Source of the DNA: Aestuariispira ectoiniformans
GTDB taxonomy: Bacteria; Pseudomonadota; Alphaproteobacteria; UBA8366; Aestuariispiraceae
Reading direction: 5' to 3'
Length of the DNA: 64,000 bases
Assembly: GCF_025136295.1 (NCBI RefSeq)
Contig: NZ_CP062788.1
Coordinates: forward strand, 4,295,588-4,359,587
In this document: positions 44,429 through 54,752 of the stretch, piece by piece
Layout of the letters: every line of letters begins with the position of its first letter
How positions within the stretch are numbered: the stretch's first letter is position 1
Notes under the pieces: model-generated
Database searches by the model: none
The model's input: the letters and a program-made list of their open reading frames with translations, nothing else
What the model was told of the DNA's origin: nothing
Translations under genes and position numbers: made by a program

Positions 44429-46522
44429 TTATTCCGACTCTTTCCGCCAGGCGAGAAGCACCAGCATCGCAACCACCAGAAGTGACAGCCAGGCCGGCAG
44501 CAGCGAGACCATCCGCAGCCCCGTCACGTCATAGTCGTTGTTACGGCGCAGACCAATCCAGCCGGGCCCGTCCATACGATGCGATGCCTGCACCAGACGC
44601 ACCGTCGGCAAGCCATCCTCCAGCCAACGCGCACTGCCACCGCTTTCCGCCACCAGCGGGGCCAGAGGTTTTTCTGACGAGACCACCTCCCGCAGTTCCG
44701 GACCGGCCGCAGCGCCGGTTGCAACCAGGGCCGACCTCTCGCCATCGCTAACACGATAGAGGCCGCTTTCCGTCAGGGGCATATCCCCCTGATATCGACC
44801 ATTGCCGATATGCTTCAAGCGCAGATTCCGCGTCTGCCCCGACGGCTCGATGACCTCGACCTCGGGCGACACAGGCATCAGGCTCCTCATTTCAACATGC
44901 AATCGCCCGTTTCGCTCGCTGGCGCGAAGATCATTTTCCTCCAGCTCAGGCTCTTTCATCAACCAATGGGCCAGACGCCTGATCAATTCCGCATAAGGAC
45001 CACCGCCTTCATAGCCCCGCGCCCAAAGCCAAAGCTGGTCGCTGGTGATCTGTGCTACCCGGCCCTCGCCAACGCGGTCTACCATCAAGATCGGACTGTT
45101 ATTCAGCCCCGTCATCAGGACATTGCCCGCACGCGGCGTGACCTCCACCTGCCGGAACCAGCGGCCCCAGCGAATATCATCATCGGTTGAGATCACCGGC
45201 CCGCCCGGCAGCCTTGCGGTGATCGGATGCCGGATACCTTCGTCGGTCAGCCGGGGCTTGAAGCCTCTTTCGATGACAGCACCGGTCGGCGCGCCGGGCA
45301 GTATCTCCCCCAGGGCCGTCTGGAAAAGACTGTAGGGACCGGCAAACCCGGGGCCCGCCACTTCCAGCAACGCCCCGCCGCGCCGGACAAAATCGGTAAT
45401 GTTGCGCAGGTAGAGCGTTGGGAGAACGCCACGTCGCCGATACCGGTCGAACACGATCAGATCGAATTCATCCAATTTGTTCTGGAAAAGCTCCCGCGTC
45501 GGGAAAGCAATCAGCGACAGTTCCTGGATCGGCGTGCCGTCCTGTTTTTCCGGCGGACGCAAAATCGTGAAATGGACAAGGTCCACCGACGGGTCGGCCT
45601 TCAACAGGTTACGCCAGGTCCGCTCCCCCGGATGCGGCACGCCTGAGACCAGCAACACCCGCAAACGGTCCCGCACGCCATTGATCGTCGTTACAACCTG
45701 ATTGTTGGAGGTGATCAGTTCATTCTCGACCGGATCAACGGTCAGGGAGACAAGTGTCTTGCCACGGCGTTTAACTGGCACCTCGACCTGAATGTTACGT
45801 CCAACCGGCAGCATGATCCGCTTCGGGACTTCATCAGGTGTCTCCAGGGTCACGGCGGCCTGTGCCTCCGTCCCCTTGGGGTCGTCAATACGCACCTGAA
45901 GGGCAACTTTCCCGCCGACCAGCCCATAGGTCGGGGCCTTCACCAGGACCAGACGCCGGTCTCTGTCGTCCCGCGATCCCGTCAACAGAACATGAACCGG
46001 TGCCCCCGCCACCCGTAGGTCCTTCAGGCGACTGGTATCCGAGGGCATATCATGGGCTTGCCCGTCCGTAATGGCGATCGCACCGGCCAGGCGATGTGGC
46101 GAGATATCCGCGACCGCCCGCTCCAGGGCGGTGACAAGGGATGTTCCGGCCTTGCTGTCGGCGAGATTGTTGTGACGCAAGGTCACCTCACGCACCTCAA
46201 GCTGATCCGATTCCTTGTTTAACTGGGCCAGCAGCTCGCTACGGGCTGCCTTGGTCTGCGCCTCCCGGTTGGCGATCTGCTGGGAGGCGGTCTCATCCAC
46301 CAGAAGGACTACCACATCCTTGCGCGGTTTTCTTTCTTCCAGCACCAGCGTCGGATTACCCAGCGCCAGCAGCAACGCTGTCAGACACAAAATCCTCAGG
46401 GCCGTTCCGCGCACCCGGCGAACAAGATAGTAGGCCACCGTCACGGCGGCCAGTGCCGCCAGCGTGACGATGACCCATTCGGGCAACAGGGGCGACCAGG
46501 TGATGGAGGAAGCATTCAGCAT
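44429..46522 (-). CDS. Large membrane protein of the MoxR/DUF58 locus
   Basis: A protein of 697 residues. Two helices in the first 65 residues (VIVTLAALAAVTVAYYLV; LRILCLTALLLALGNPTLV), a VWA-like opening with DVVVLLVDETASQ, a beta-rich middle (CARDB-like, ELITSNNQVVTTI), a glutamine-amidotransferase-like part (RVLLVSGVPHPGE; FVRRGGALLEVAGPGF), and a C-terminal helix before AWRKESE. Last gene of the operon with moxR, DUF58 and DUF4159 genes; likely part of a membrane complex assembled by MoxR. Confidence 0.82.
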   Translation of the reverse strand: MLNASSITWSPLLPEWVIVTLAALAAVTVAYYLVRRVRGTALRILCLTALLLALGNPTLVLEERKPRKDVVVLLVDETASQQIANREAQTKAARSELLAQLNKESDQLEVREVTLRHNNLADSKAGTSLVTALERAVADISPHRLAGAIAITDGQAHDMPSDTSRLKDLRVAGAPVHVLLTGSRDDRDRRLVLVKAPTYGLVGGKVALQVRIDDPKGTEAQAAVTLETPDEVPKRIMLPVGRNIQVEVPVKRRGKTLVSLTVDPVENELITSNNQVVTTINGVRDRLRVLLVSGVPHPGERTWRNLLKADPSVDLVHFTILRPPEKQDGTPIQELSLIAFPTRELFQNKLDEFDLIVFDRYRRRGVLPTLYLRNITDFVRRGGALLEVAGPGFAGPYSLFQTALGEILPGAPTGAVIERGFKPRLTDEGIRHPITARLPGGPVISTDDDIRWGRWFRQVEVTPRAGNVLMTGLNNSPILMVDRVGEGRVAQITSDQLWLWARGYEGGGPYAELIRRLAHWLMKEPELEENDLRASERNGRLHVEMRSLMPVSPEVEVIEPSGQTRNLRLKHIGNGRYQGDMPLTESGLYRVSDGERSALVATGAAAGPELREVVSSEKPLAPLVAESGGSARWLEDGLPTVRLVQASHRMDGPGWIGLRRNNDYDVTGLRMVSLLPAWLSLLVVAMLVLLAWRKESE

Positions 46523-46534
46523 CGTACGCGCCCC

Positions 46535-49276
46535 CTATTGCCCAAGTCGTTCAAGAATGGCGGGCACGTGAACCTGGTCGGATTTGTAATTTCCGGTCAG
46601 CATATACATGACCACATTCACCCCGAAGCGATAGGCCATCTCGCGCTGTCGCTCGCCGCCGGGAACCACCGGATAGCGTGGCCTGCCATATTCATCCATC
46701 GCCCAGGCCCCGGCCCAGTCCTGCGACCCGACAATAACGCGGGAGACCCCGTCGTTGGCACCTGAATCACTCGGCTCCACCCAGACATCGCCTCCGCTCC
46801 AGCGCCCTGGGAAGTCCTGCAACAGATAGAATGACCGCGTCAGCACATGATCCGAAGGGGTGACCGTCAACGGCGGCAGGTCCAGCATATAAGTCAGGCG
46901 GCGCAAACGATCCCGGCTATCGGTTCCGATTGTCGCGACGGGTGGTTGACGCAGATCGATCAACAGCGTGCCGCCCCGCGCCATATATTGGTTCAGGTTG
47001 TCCGCGGCAGTCTGGCTCAGCGGCGGCTGCGTGTCTCCGATCGGCCAATAAAGCAGGGGGAAGAACGACAGGTCGTCCCGCACGATATCGACCCCCATCG
47101 GCTGCGACGCTTCGACCGCCGTCCGCTGGTTCAGGATAGTTGCCAGCCCACGCAGCCCCTCTTCGCTGACCCTGTCCAGTTCCGGGTCACCGGTCCGGAT
47201 ATACGCCAGGACCGTGCCTGTACTGGCCGCCAGTGCGAAGGCATCCCGATCCGCGGTCTGGGCCCGGAGATCACCCGGCAAGGCCATCCCGGCAATCGTC
47301 ACCACCAGAACAATGGACGCCGCCCCGCGCATATGCCGCAGCCAGCCAAGCTGCCCACGCAGCCAAAGCGACAGCCAGGCATCCAGCAGGATCAGCAAAA
47401 GCGCCACTGCCAGACCGATCCCCCTGAGGTCCACGACCTCTTCGGAATCATAACCCGTCTGCCTCAACCAGGCCGGAACGGGTTGGGACAGGTCGGAGAG
47501 TTGAACATGTTCGCCCAGGTTCATTGCAATGAAACGATCTTCATTGCCGTAATATCCGGGTGGCAGGCTTGCAGACAGCACCGGGTCCCCGCCATCGTCC
47601 AAAGCCGGATAGCTTTTCGCGGAACGATAGGGCGGTATCAGGTCTCCAAATGCAGACAGCGACTGCATCGGTGGCAGCGTTTCATGCACCAGTTGCCGTT
47701 CCACGACCCCACCCCGAGGCAGTCCTCCCAGCCGTTGCAGCATCTCAACAAAGGTTCCGGATAACGCCAGGTTGGACCAGCTTGCATTGGCGCTGGTATG
47801 GAAAAGAACAAGCCAGCCCTTGCCACGGCGTGCGCCCGTGACAAGCGGTGTGCCGTCGTCCAGTTCCGCCCAGATTTTTGCCTCTACGTCCGGACCGGGT
47901 TCGGCCAGAACCTGCCGGGTCACCGTCACATCGTCCGAGACGGCAAGCCCGGCGAAAGGCCCGTCGTTGCTGAACCGGCCCAGATGCGCCGGGTCGTCCC
48001 ATTGCAACGCGCCGTCACGCGCCCGCCCGCCCTGCCGCAGGGGCAGCGGCAACAGGTCCTGATCGGCATGGGCCGCAAGCCGCGGCCCGGCAAAGCGGAC
48101 CAGCACGCCACCGTTTTGCACCCAGTCTTTCAGGGAGGCCTGCTCGTCTGTCGTCAAGGCCACCGCGTCCGGCAGCAACAGCATGTCATGACCGGCGCGC
48201 AGCAGAATGTTCAGGGGGGCCTGGCTGGTGGAGGCAAAGGGGTCTACGGCACGGCTCAGATAATACCCTTCCGACAGCAGGGTCAGTTCCCCACCGGTGA
48301 AGGATTCCTCGACAATTCCCACCTCAAGCTGGTTCCAGCTGGCATCCAGCAGATAGACACCACCGGCCTGCCCCGCCCGTTCCACATCAATCTGTGCAAT
48401 CTGATTGGCAAAGGCCGCAGGCAGGCTCAACTTCATTGTTGCCTCCCGCTGACCCGCCTTGAACTGCAATTCGTTGCGCGACAGGACGCGGCCGTCCCTG
48501 GCCCGCGCCAATAGCGCCACCTGACGTTCACTTCCAACATCGGACCTGCGGACAGTGACTTTCGGCAGGCCCGACGGATCACGTTGTGCAATAACGGTTA
48601 CCGGCTGCTCCATCGGGGCCGGGCGCAGCAAGGTGATCGCCCCCAGGCGGCGAAGCCGGTCGGCCAAAACGGTCGTTTCATCGCTCCAAAGCCCGTCAGA
48701 TGCCCATATAATGCTCGCCGCACCCTTCAGCGGCACCCTGGCCAATGCCGCATCCAATGCTTCCAGGTTCCCCGGCCAGGGCTTTGGCTCCAACGCCGCA
48801 AGCCATTCCTTGGCCTGGGCTGGCGCCAGATAGAGAGGTTCCGGCATTTCCCCGTCCGTCGCCGACGGCGCAGATGTCAGGATGACAACGGATTTTCCGG
48901 CCTGTGCGGCGTCATCGACATAATTCTGCAGGGCCGTAACTTTATCATTCCACCCGGGTGCGGCGGCCCAATCATCCTCGATCACCAGAATCAGCGGACC
49001 GCTGCCGACCATATGATAATCATCGCGTAAACGCGGTTCCGCAAAGGACAGGATCAATAACGACACCACCAGCAAGCGCAACAGAACCAGCCACCACGGG
49101 GCATCGGAGCTGGTCTGTTCCTCGACCGACAATCCGAACAGCAGCCGTATGGCAGGGAAACGCATCAGGCGCGGAGCAGGCGGCGTCACACGCAGCAACC
49201 ACCAGAGCAACGGCAGGATCAAAAACCCCGCCAACAGCCAGGGATGAACGAAGGAGATGCCCAGAAGGTCCGTCAT
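46535..49276 (-). CDS. BatA-type N-terminal domain plus DUF4159 membrane protein
   Basis: A protein of 913 residues from ATG 49276. N-terminus FVHPWLLAGFLILPLLWWLL is the aerotolerance regulator (BatA) N-terminal domain. A second helix precedes a long periplasmic-type region with VWA-like and amidotransferase-like segments (LKDWVQNGGVLVRFAGPRLA). Two more helices near residues 610-660, then a DUF4159 domain (YIRTGDPELDRVSEEGLRG; ARGGTLLIDLRQPP). ATG overlaps the DUF58 stop (ATGA). Confidence 0.87.
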   Translation of the reverse strand: MTDLLGISFVHPWLLAGFLILPLLWWLLRVTPPAPRLMRFPAIRLLFGLSVEEQTSSDAPWWLVLLRLLVVSLLILSFAEPRLRDDYHMVGSGPLILVIEDDWAAAPGWNDKVTALQNYVDDAAQAGKSVVILTSAPSATDGEMPEPLYLAPAQAKEWLAALEPKPWPGNLEALDAALARVPLKGAASIIWASDGLWSDETTVLADRLRRLGAITLLRPAPMEQPVTVIAQRDPSGLPKVTVRRSDVGSERQVALLARARDGRVLSRNELQFKAGQREATMKLSLPAAFANQIAQIDVERAGQAGGVYLLDASWNQLEVGIVEESFTGGELTLLSEGYYLSRAVDPFASTSQAPLNILLRAGHDMLLLPDAVALTTDEQASLKDWVQNGGVLVRFAGPRLAAHADQDLLPLPLRQGGRARDGALQWDDPAHLGRFSNDGPFAGLAVSDDVTVTRQVLAEPGPDVEAKIWAELDDGTPLVTGARRGKGWLVLFHTSANASWSNLALSGTFVEMLQRLGGLPRGGVVERQLVHETLPPMQSLSAFGDLIPPYRSAKSYPALDDGGDPVLSASLPPGYYGNEDRFIAMNLGEHVQLSDLSQPVPAWLRQTGYDSEEVVDLRGIGLAVALLLILLDAWLSLWLRGQLGWLRHMRGAASIVLVVTIAGMALPGDLRAQTADRDAFALAASTGTVLAYIRTGDPELDRVSEEGLRGLATILNQRTAVEASQPMGVDIVRDDLSFFPLLYWPIGDTQPPLSQTAADNLNQYMARGGTLLIDLRQPPVATIGTDSRDRLRRLTYMLDLPPLTVTPSDHVLTRSFYLLQDFPGRWSGGDVWVEPSDSGANDGVSRVIVGSQDWAGAWAMDEYGRPRYPVVPGGERQREMAYRFGVNVVMYMLTGNYKSDQVHVPAILERLGQ

Positions 49277-50195
49277 CGGCCGCCCCCGAACCAACTGGCC
49301 CCTATCGCCATATAGGCGGACAAGAGCGCGGCCTCCGGCGCGTGATCCGTCCTATGGTCCAGCCACAGCCAACCCTGGCGGCGGGCAAGGGTGCGCAGAT
49401 AGCCGAAACGATCGTCACGCTTTCTTCGATAATCATCTCGGATGGCCTGTGCCTTTCGGACAAGGAAGCGTCCTTCGCCCTCAAGGCCGGTGAACCGCAC
49501 CCGCCCGTGATAGGGCATGGTTTCTTCCGCCGGATCAGCAATGCACCACAGCATCACGTGCTGGTGCTGTTTTGCCAGCGCCGACAACGCCCGTTCGAGA
49601 TCGTCCAACGGTGCCAGAAAGTCGCTTACCAGCACCACCTGACCATAGGGGGCCAGCGCCGACATGTCTGGCAGGCTGGCCTTTTCACTTTCGTCGTCAA
49701 TCAACGCGCTTGCGGCAAGCGCCTCTGTCAGCCGAAACAATGCGGCACGACCACAGCCGGGGGCAGCCTCTCCATTGCCGGTTCCAACCTTCTCGCCGCC
49801 TTGCATGAGCAGAACAGCCAGCGCCAATGTGAGGATCGCCCCGCGTTCCCATTTTTCCGGTAGGCCGGGAACAGACCTGAATTTCATCGAGGCAGAGGAA
49901 TCAAGCCAGGTCCACACCGTCTGGGATGCCTCCCATTCGGTTTCACGAACAAACAGGGCATCGGACCGGGCAGAACGCCGCCAGTCCACCTGACTGCTGC
50001 TGTCGCCGCTTTGATAGGCGCGATATTGCCAGAAGGTTTCTCCCTGCCCGGTGCGGCGGCGGCCATGCACACCCTGACTGACCGTATTGGCAACCCGCTC
50101 CGCATCCGCCAAAAGCGGTGGAAACCCGGCGCCAAGTGCTTCGGCCCTGGCCAGGTATCCCACCGCTCTCTGGTTTTTGTCTGCGGTCGTTGCCG

Positions 50196-50199
<4 letters not shown>
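49273..50199 (-). CDS. DUF58 domain protein
   Basis: A protein of 308 residues. DUF58 core: GRRRTGQGETFWQYRAYQSG, SSSQVDWRRSARSDALFVRE, and a VWA-like remainder (VVLVSDFLAPLDDLERAL). DUF58 proteins accompany MoxR ATPases and are thought to be their clients in envelope stress or maturation functions. Overlaps moxR by 4 bp. Confidence 0.94.
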
Positions 50200-51224
<1,025 letters not shown>

Positions 51225-51301
51225 CTTCGCCTCCCGGTTTGTATTGGCATGATTTGCCACGCATACTATTACTAGCACTATATGAGGATGAATGGGTCAC
51301 A

Positions 51302-51862
51302 ATGACGACGCAAGAACAATCACGCCCCAATATCAAAGAGTTGATGGAGAAGGGCGAGGGCCTCACCGGGTTTCCATGGCCCGAAAACTATTGTGATTTT
51401 GACATCCGAATCGGTCGGGACGGCCAATGGTACTACCACGGCAGTCCCATCGAACGCCTAAAACTCTGCAAACTCTTTTCCACGGTGCTCCAGAAAGACG
51501 ATCAGGGTGACTATTGGCTTGTGACGCCCGGAGAAAAAGGCCGCATCGATGTGGAGGACGCGCCATTTCTTGCCGTGGAACTGACCGTCGAGGGAGACGG
51601 CAAGGACCGTATCCTGACCTTCCGGACCAATCTGGATCATCACGTTACAGTGGACGCGGACCATCCCATCCGCGTGGAAAACAACCCTGAAAGCGGAGAG
51701 CCCTCCCCCTACGTCATGGTGCGCGACGGCCTTGAGGCAAAAATCAACCGGTCGGCATTCTATGAACTCGTCGAATTGGCTGAACTGGAGGAATATGGCG
51801 ACCAGCCGGTCTTCGGTGTCTACAGCAGCGGTGAGTTTTTCGCCTTGGGGAGGATCGATTGA
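51302..51862 (+). CDS. DUF1285 domain protein
   Basis: A protein of 186 residues from ATG 51302. Family pattern: CDFDIRIGRDGQWYYHGSPI, LCKLFSTVLQKDDQGDYWLV and ENNPESGEPSPYVMVRDGLE. A two-domain beta-rich protein of unknown function commonly encoded before a Nudix hydrolase and cca in alphaproteobacteria, as here. The Shine-Dalgarno is weak. Confidence 0.92.
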   Translation: MTTQEQSRPNIKELMEKGEGLTGFPWPENYCDFDIRIGRDGQWYYHGSPIERLKLCKLFSTVLQKDDQGDYWLVTPGEKGRIDVEDAPFLAVELTVEGDGKDRILTFRTNLDHHVTVDADHPIRVENNPESGEPSPYVMVRDGLEAKINRSAFYELVELAELEEYGDQPVFGVYSSGEFFALGRID

Positions 51863-52476
51863 GCCAGGACATCCAAGCCATCGACCGCAACCATATCAAA
51901 CAGCGCCTGACCACGCGTCGGCTTGGTAACGGTCGGGGCGACGCCGATCTCAACCCCGGCATGAAGCCGGTGCGCGACCCGCTCACGCCTGCGGCGGTGC
52001 TGGTTCCAATTGTGGACCGACCGGAAGGATTGACCATCCTGCTGACCAAAAGGACCGACCACCTGCATGACCACGCAGGCCAGATAAGTTTCCCTGGCGG
52101 GCGCGAGGAAGACGAAGACAACGGATCAGTTGAGACGGCCCTGCGCGAGACCGAAGAAGAAGTGGGCCTACCGCGCAGCCGCATCGAACCTTTGGGGCAG
52201 CTCGACCACTACATCACCCGAACGGGCTTTCACGTAACGCCTGTCGTGGGCCTTGTCACGCCCCCCTTCCCCGTCACCCCCGATCCGTTTGAAGTTGCCG
52301 AAGTCTTTGAAGTCCCATTGTCTTTTTTTCTGGACCGCACCAATCACCAGAGACATTCTCGTGTATGGCAGGGTCAAAAACGATACTATTATGTAATGCC
52401 CTACCGGGATTATTATATCTGGGGTGCGACCGCAGGTATGCTTGTTAACCTCGTCGATGTACTGATGGAATCATGA
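51859..52476 (+). CDS. CoA pyrophosphatase-type Nudix hydrolase
   Basis: A protein of 205 residues starting at TTG 51859, overlapping the DUF1285 stop, with GGAGG eight bases upstream. The NuCoA-like segment LLTKRTDHLHDHAGQISFPG precedes a Nudix box ending ALRETEEEVGLP; the first Glu/Gly of the classical box are changed, as in NudL proteins. Probably hydrolyses CoA or acyl-CoA pyrophosphate bonds. Translation-coupled to its neighbours. Confidence 0.91.
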   Translation: MSQDIQAIDRNHIKQRLTTRRLGNGRGDADLNPGMKPVRDPLTPAAVLVPIVDRPEGLTILLTKRTDHLHDHAGQISFPGGREEDEDNGSVETALRETEEEVGLPRSRIEPLGQLDHYITRTGFHVTPVVGLVTPPFPVTPDPFEVAEVFEVPLSFFLDRTNHQRHSRVWQGQKRYYYVMPYRDYYIWGATAGMLVNLVDVLMES

Positions 52477-52763
52477 TCAGACAGATACTTACAGTCCTCG
52501 TTCCCCTCGTTGCGCCGACCATCCTCTATATGCTGTGGATCAAAATCCGCACCCGCAAGGAGGAGGCACTGGCGGAAGGGCAAGAGGTGCCCGAATGGCA
52601 AAAGCTTCCCTGGCCGTGGCTGGTCGGGATCGGCGCAGTCCTCACGGTGGCCTCCCTGCTGTTCACCGGCCTTCAGGCCGACCTGGAGGACAAGGGCAAA
52701 TATGTCCCGCCCCATATGGAAAACGGTGAACTGGTCCCCGGTCATTTCGACAAGCCGCAATAA
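52473..52763 (+). CDS. DUF6111 family small membrane protein
   Basis: A protein of 96 residues with two helices (IRQILTVLVPLVAPTILYML; WLVGIGAVLTVASLLFTGLQ) and a short polar tail (KYVPPHMENGELVPGHFDKP). Encoded between the Nudix gene (4-bp overlap) and cca, the usual place for this alphaproteobacterial family. Function unknown. Confidence 0.85.
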   Translation: MIRQILTVLVPLVAPTILYMLWIKIRTRKEEALAEGQEVPEWQKLPWPWLVGIGAVLTVASLLFTGLQADLEDKGKYVPPHMENGELVPGHFDKPQ

Positions 52764-52805
52764 GTTTTTTCGCGCCCCCCGCAAGTCACTAGGTCAACCG
52801 AACCC

Positions 52806-54053
52806 ATGACGGTGAAAATTGAAATTCAGCCCTGGATGACCGACCCTGACACAGTTGCGGTCATGGAAGGGCTGCACAAGGGTGGCGGCAAGGCGCGATT
52901 CGTCGGGGGCTGTGTCCGGGATGCCCTATTGAACCGTCCCATCGGCGATATTGATATCGCCACTGACCTCTCGCCACAGCAGGTCATTGATACGCTGGAA
53001 AGCGCGAATATCCGCTGTGTCCCGACCGGCATTCATCATGGCACGATCACTGCGGTTCGAAACCACAAGCCGTTCGAGATCACCACCCTGCGCCAGGACG
53101 TGGAGACCGACGGGCGGCGCGCTGTCGTCGCCTTCACGGACGACTGGCAGGAAGACGCAGCACGGCGTGACTTCACGATGAACGCGCTCTACCTAAACAG
53201 CGACGGGTCGGTCCTCGATTTCTTCAACGGTGTCGAAGACGCCCGCACCGGCCATATCCGTTTTGTCGGCAATGCAAAAGTCCGCCTGGAAGAAGATGTC
53301 CTGCGGTTGCTGCGCTATTTCCGCTTCTTCGCCCATTATGGAAAGGGCAAACCGGACGCGGAAGCCATCGCGGCCTGCCAGTCCATGGCATCCTCCCTGC
53401 CACGTCTTGCGGCAGAACGCATTCGCGTGGAGCTGGTCAAACTTTTGTTTGCGCCCGACCCGGTGCCCAGTATCCGGCTGATGCAGCAATGCGGCGTTCT
53501 CGAACATCTTTCAACGGCAGGCCCCATTCACCTGCATGAAGGGGATGTGGAACATCTGGTCCATCTGATCCGGCTGGAAAAGGAAACCGACGGCAGGCCC
53601 GATGCCATCCGGCGACTTGCCGCCCTGGTCTATGATGTCATGGACGAAGGCATGAGCGAGGAACATGCGCGCGCCCTGCGTCTGTCCAATGAAGAGCGCT
53701 ATCGCTTTGTGACCATTCTGGGCAAGCATTTCAACGGACTGGATATAGGCAACCAGCTTTTCTTCGAGCAATATTACAGAGTTGGCCCCGATCGTATGAT
53801 GGATATCTGCCTCGTTGCCCTGGCGGCGGAAGCACCAGGCCACTGGTATAATATCATGCGTTACGCCCGAACCGTCGGCCATCCCGAATTTACCCTGCAG
53901 GGCCGGGACGCCCTGGCACTTGGCGTCGCAAAAGGAGAACGGATGGGGCAACTCCTGCAGACCGTCAAGGCCTGGTGGGTTGCAAGCGGTTTCAAACCCA
54001 GCCGCGAAGCCTGTGCGGCAAAACTGGCGGAACTGGTTCACGGAACGGAATGA
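52806..54053 (+). CDS. cca: CCA tRNA nucleotidyltransferase
   Basis: A protein of 415 residues. Class II nucleotidyltransferase head: FVGGCVRDALLNRPIGDIDI with two metal Asp, HGTITAV, RRDFTMNALYL, and the RxxDE-like flexible helix VRLEEDVLRLLRYFRF. Adds or repairs CCA at tRNA 3' ends (or poly(A) polymerase-like). Downstream SGNH gene begins 25 bp later. Confidence 0.95.
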   Translation: MTVKIEIQPWMTDPDTVAVMEGLHKGGGKARFVGGCVRDALLNRPIGDIDIATDLSPQQVIDTLESANIRCVPTGIHHGTITAVRNHKPFEITTLRQDVETDGRRAVVAFTDDWQEDAARRDFTMNALYLNSDGSVLDFFNGVEDARTGHIRFVGNAKVRLEEDVLRLLRYFRFFAHYGKGKPDAEAIAACQSMASSLPRLAAERIRVELVKLLFAPDPVPSIRLMQQCGVLEHLSTAGPIHLHEGDVEHLVHLIRLEKETDGRPDAIRRLAALVYDVMDEGMSEEHARALRLSNEERYRFVTILGKHFNGLDIGNQLFFEQYYRVGPDRMMDICLVALAAEAPGHWYNIMRYARTVGHPEFTLQGRDALALGVAKGERMGQLLQTVKAWWVASGFKPSREACAAKLAELVHGTE

Positions 54054-54078
54054 GATCAATGATTGGTGGGGGAAGGCC

Positions 54079-54720
54079 ATGACAACAATCCGGATCTGTT
54101 ATGTCGGCGACAGTGTAACCGTCGGCACCGGCGACGATGACTGCCTCGGCTGGCCCGGTCGGCTTTCCGCCGCAGAGACCGGCGCCCGTGGCCATGATGT
54201 ATCCTGCTACAACCTGGGCATCCGGGCCGAAACCAGCAGCCAGATACGTGCACGCTGGCAACAGGAATGCGCCCCCCGCCTGCCCGCCCATGTGAAGGCA
54301 GGCATCACCTTCATGTTCGGCCTGAATGATTGTGCGCTCGATAATGGCCAGCGGCGCGTATCCCTGCAGCAATCCCTTGAAAATGCGCGGTCGATGCTGT
54401 CCGATGCGCAGGCGCAATTCCCGGTCCTGTGGCTGGGGCCGACACCGGTCCGCAGCGACAATCCGGTAATCAGCCCCGGCAAGGGTGTCCGCTATGAATT
54501 CAGTGCCGAACGGGTCGCAGAACTGAACCAGGCCTTCGCAGGACTGGCAAAAGAGCTTGGCCTGCCCTATCTAGATTGCCATGAGCATCTCGCCGGACAG
54601 GACGTATGGAATGAAACCTTGGCTGCAGGTGACGGTGTCCACCCCACGGCGACCGGCTATATGCAGCTTGCCATGCTAATCGAGAACTGGCCTGCCTGGC
54701 GGGCCTGGTTTTCAATCTGA
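54079..54720 (+). CDS. SGNH/GDSL-family lipase or esterase
   Basis: A protein of 213 residues from ATG 54079 with GGGGGAAGG upstream. Block I CYVGDSVTVGTGDDD (nucleophile Ser), block III FMFGLNDCAL (Gly/Asn), block V GDGVHPTATGYMQLA (Asp-His). No signal peptide, so it acts in the cytosol. Substrate unknown. Lies between cca and pepN. Confidence 0.93.
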   Translation: MTTIRICYVGDSVTVGTGDDDCLGWPGRLSAAETGARGHDVSCYNLGIRAETSSQIRARWQQECAPRLPAHVKAGITFMFGLNDCALDNGQRRVSLQQSLENARSMLSDAQAQFPVLWLGPTPVRSDNPVISPGKGVRYEFSAERVAELNQAFAGLAKELGLPYLDCHEHLAGQDVWNETLAAGDGVHPTATGYMQLAMLIENWPAWRAWFSI

Positions 54721-54752
54721 GATTACACGTCAAACCACGGAAGTCATCCGCA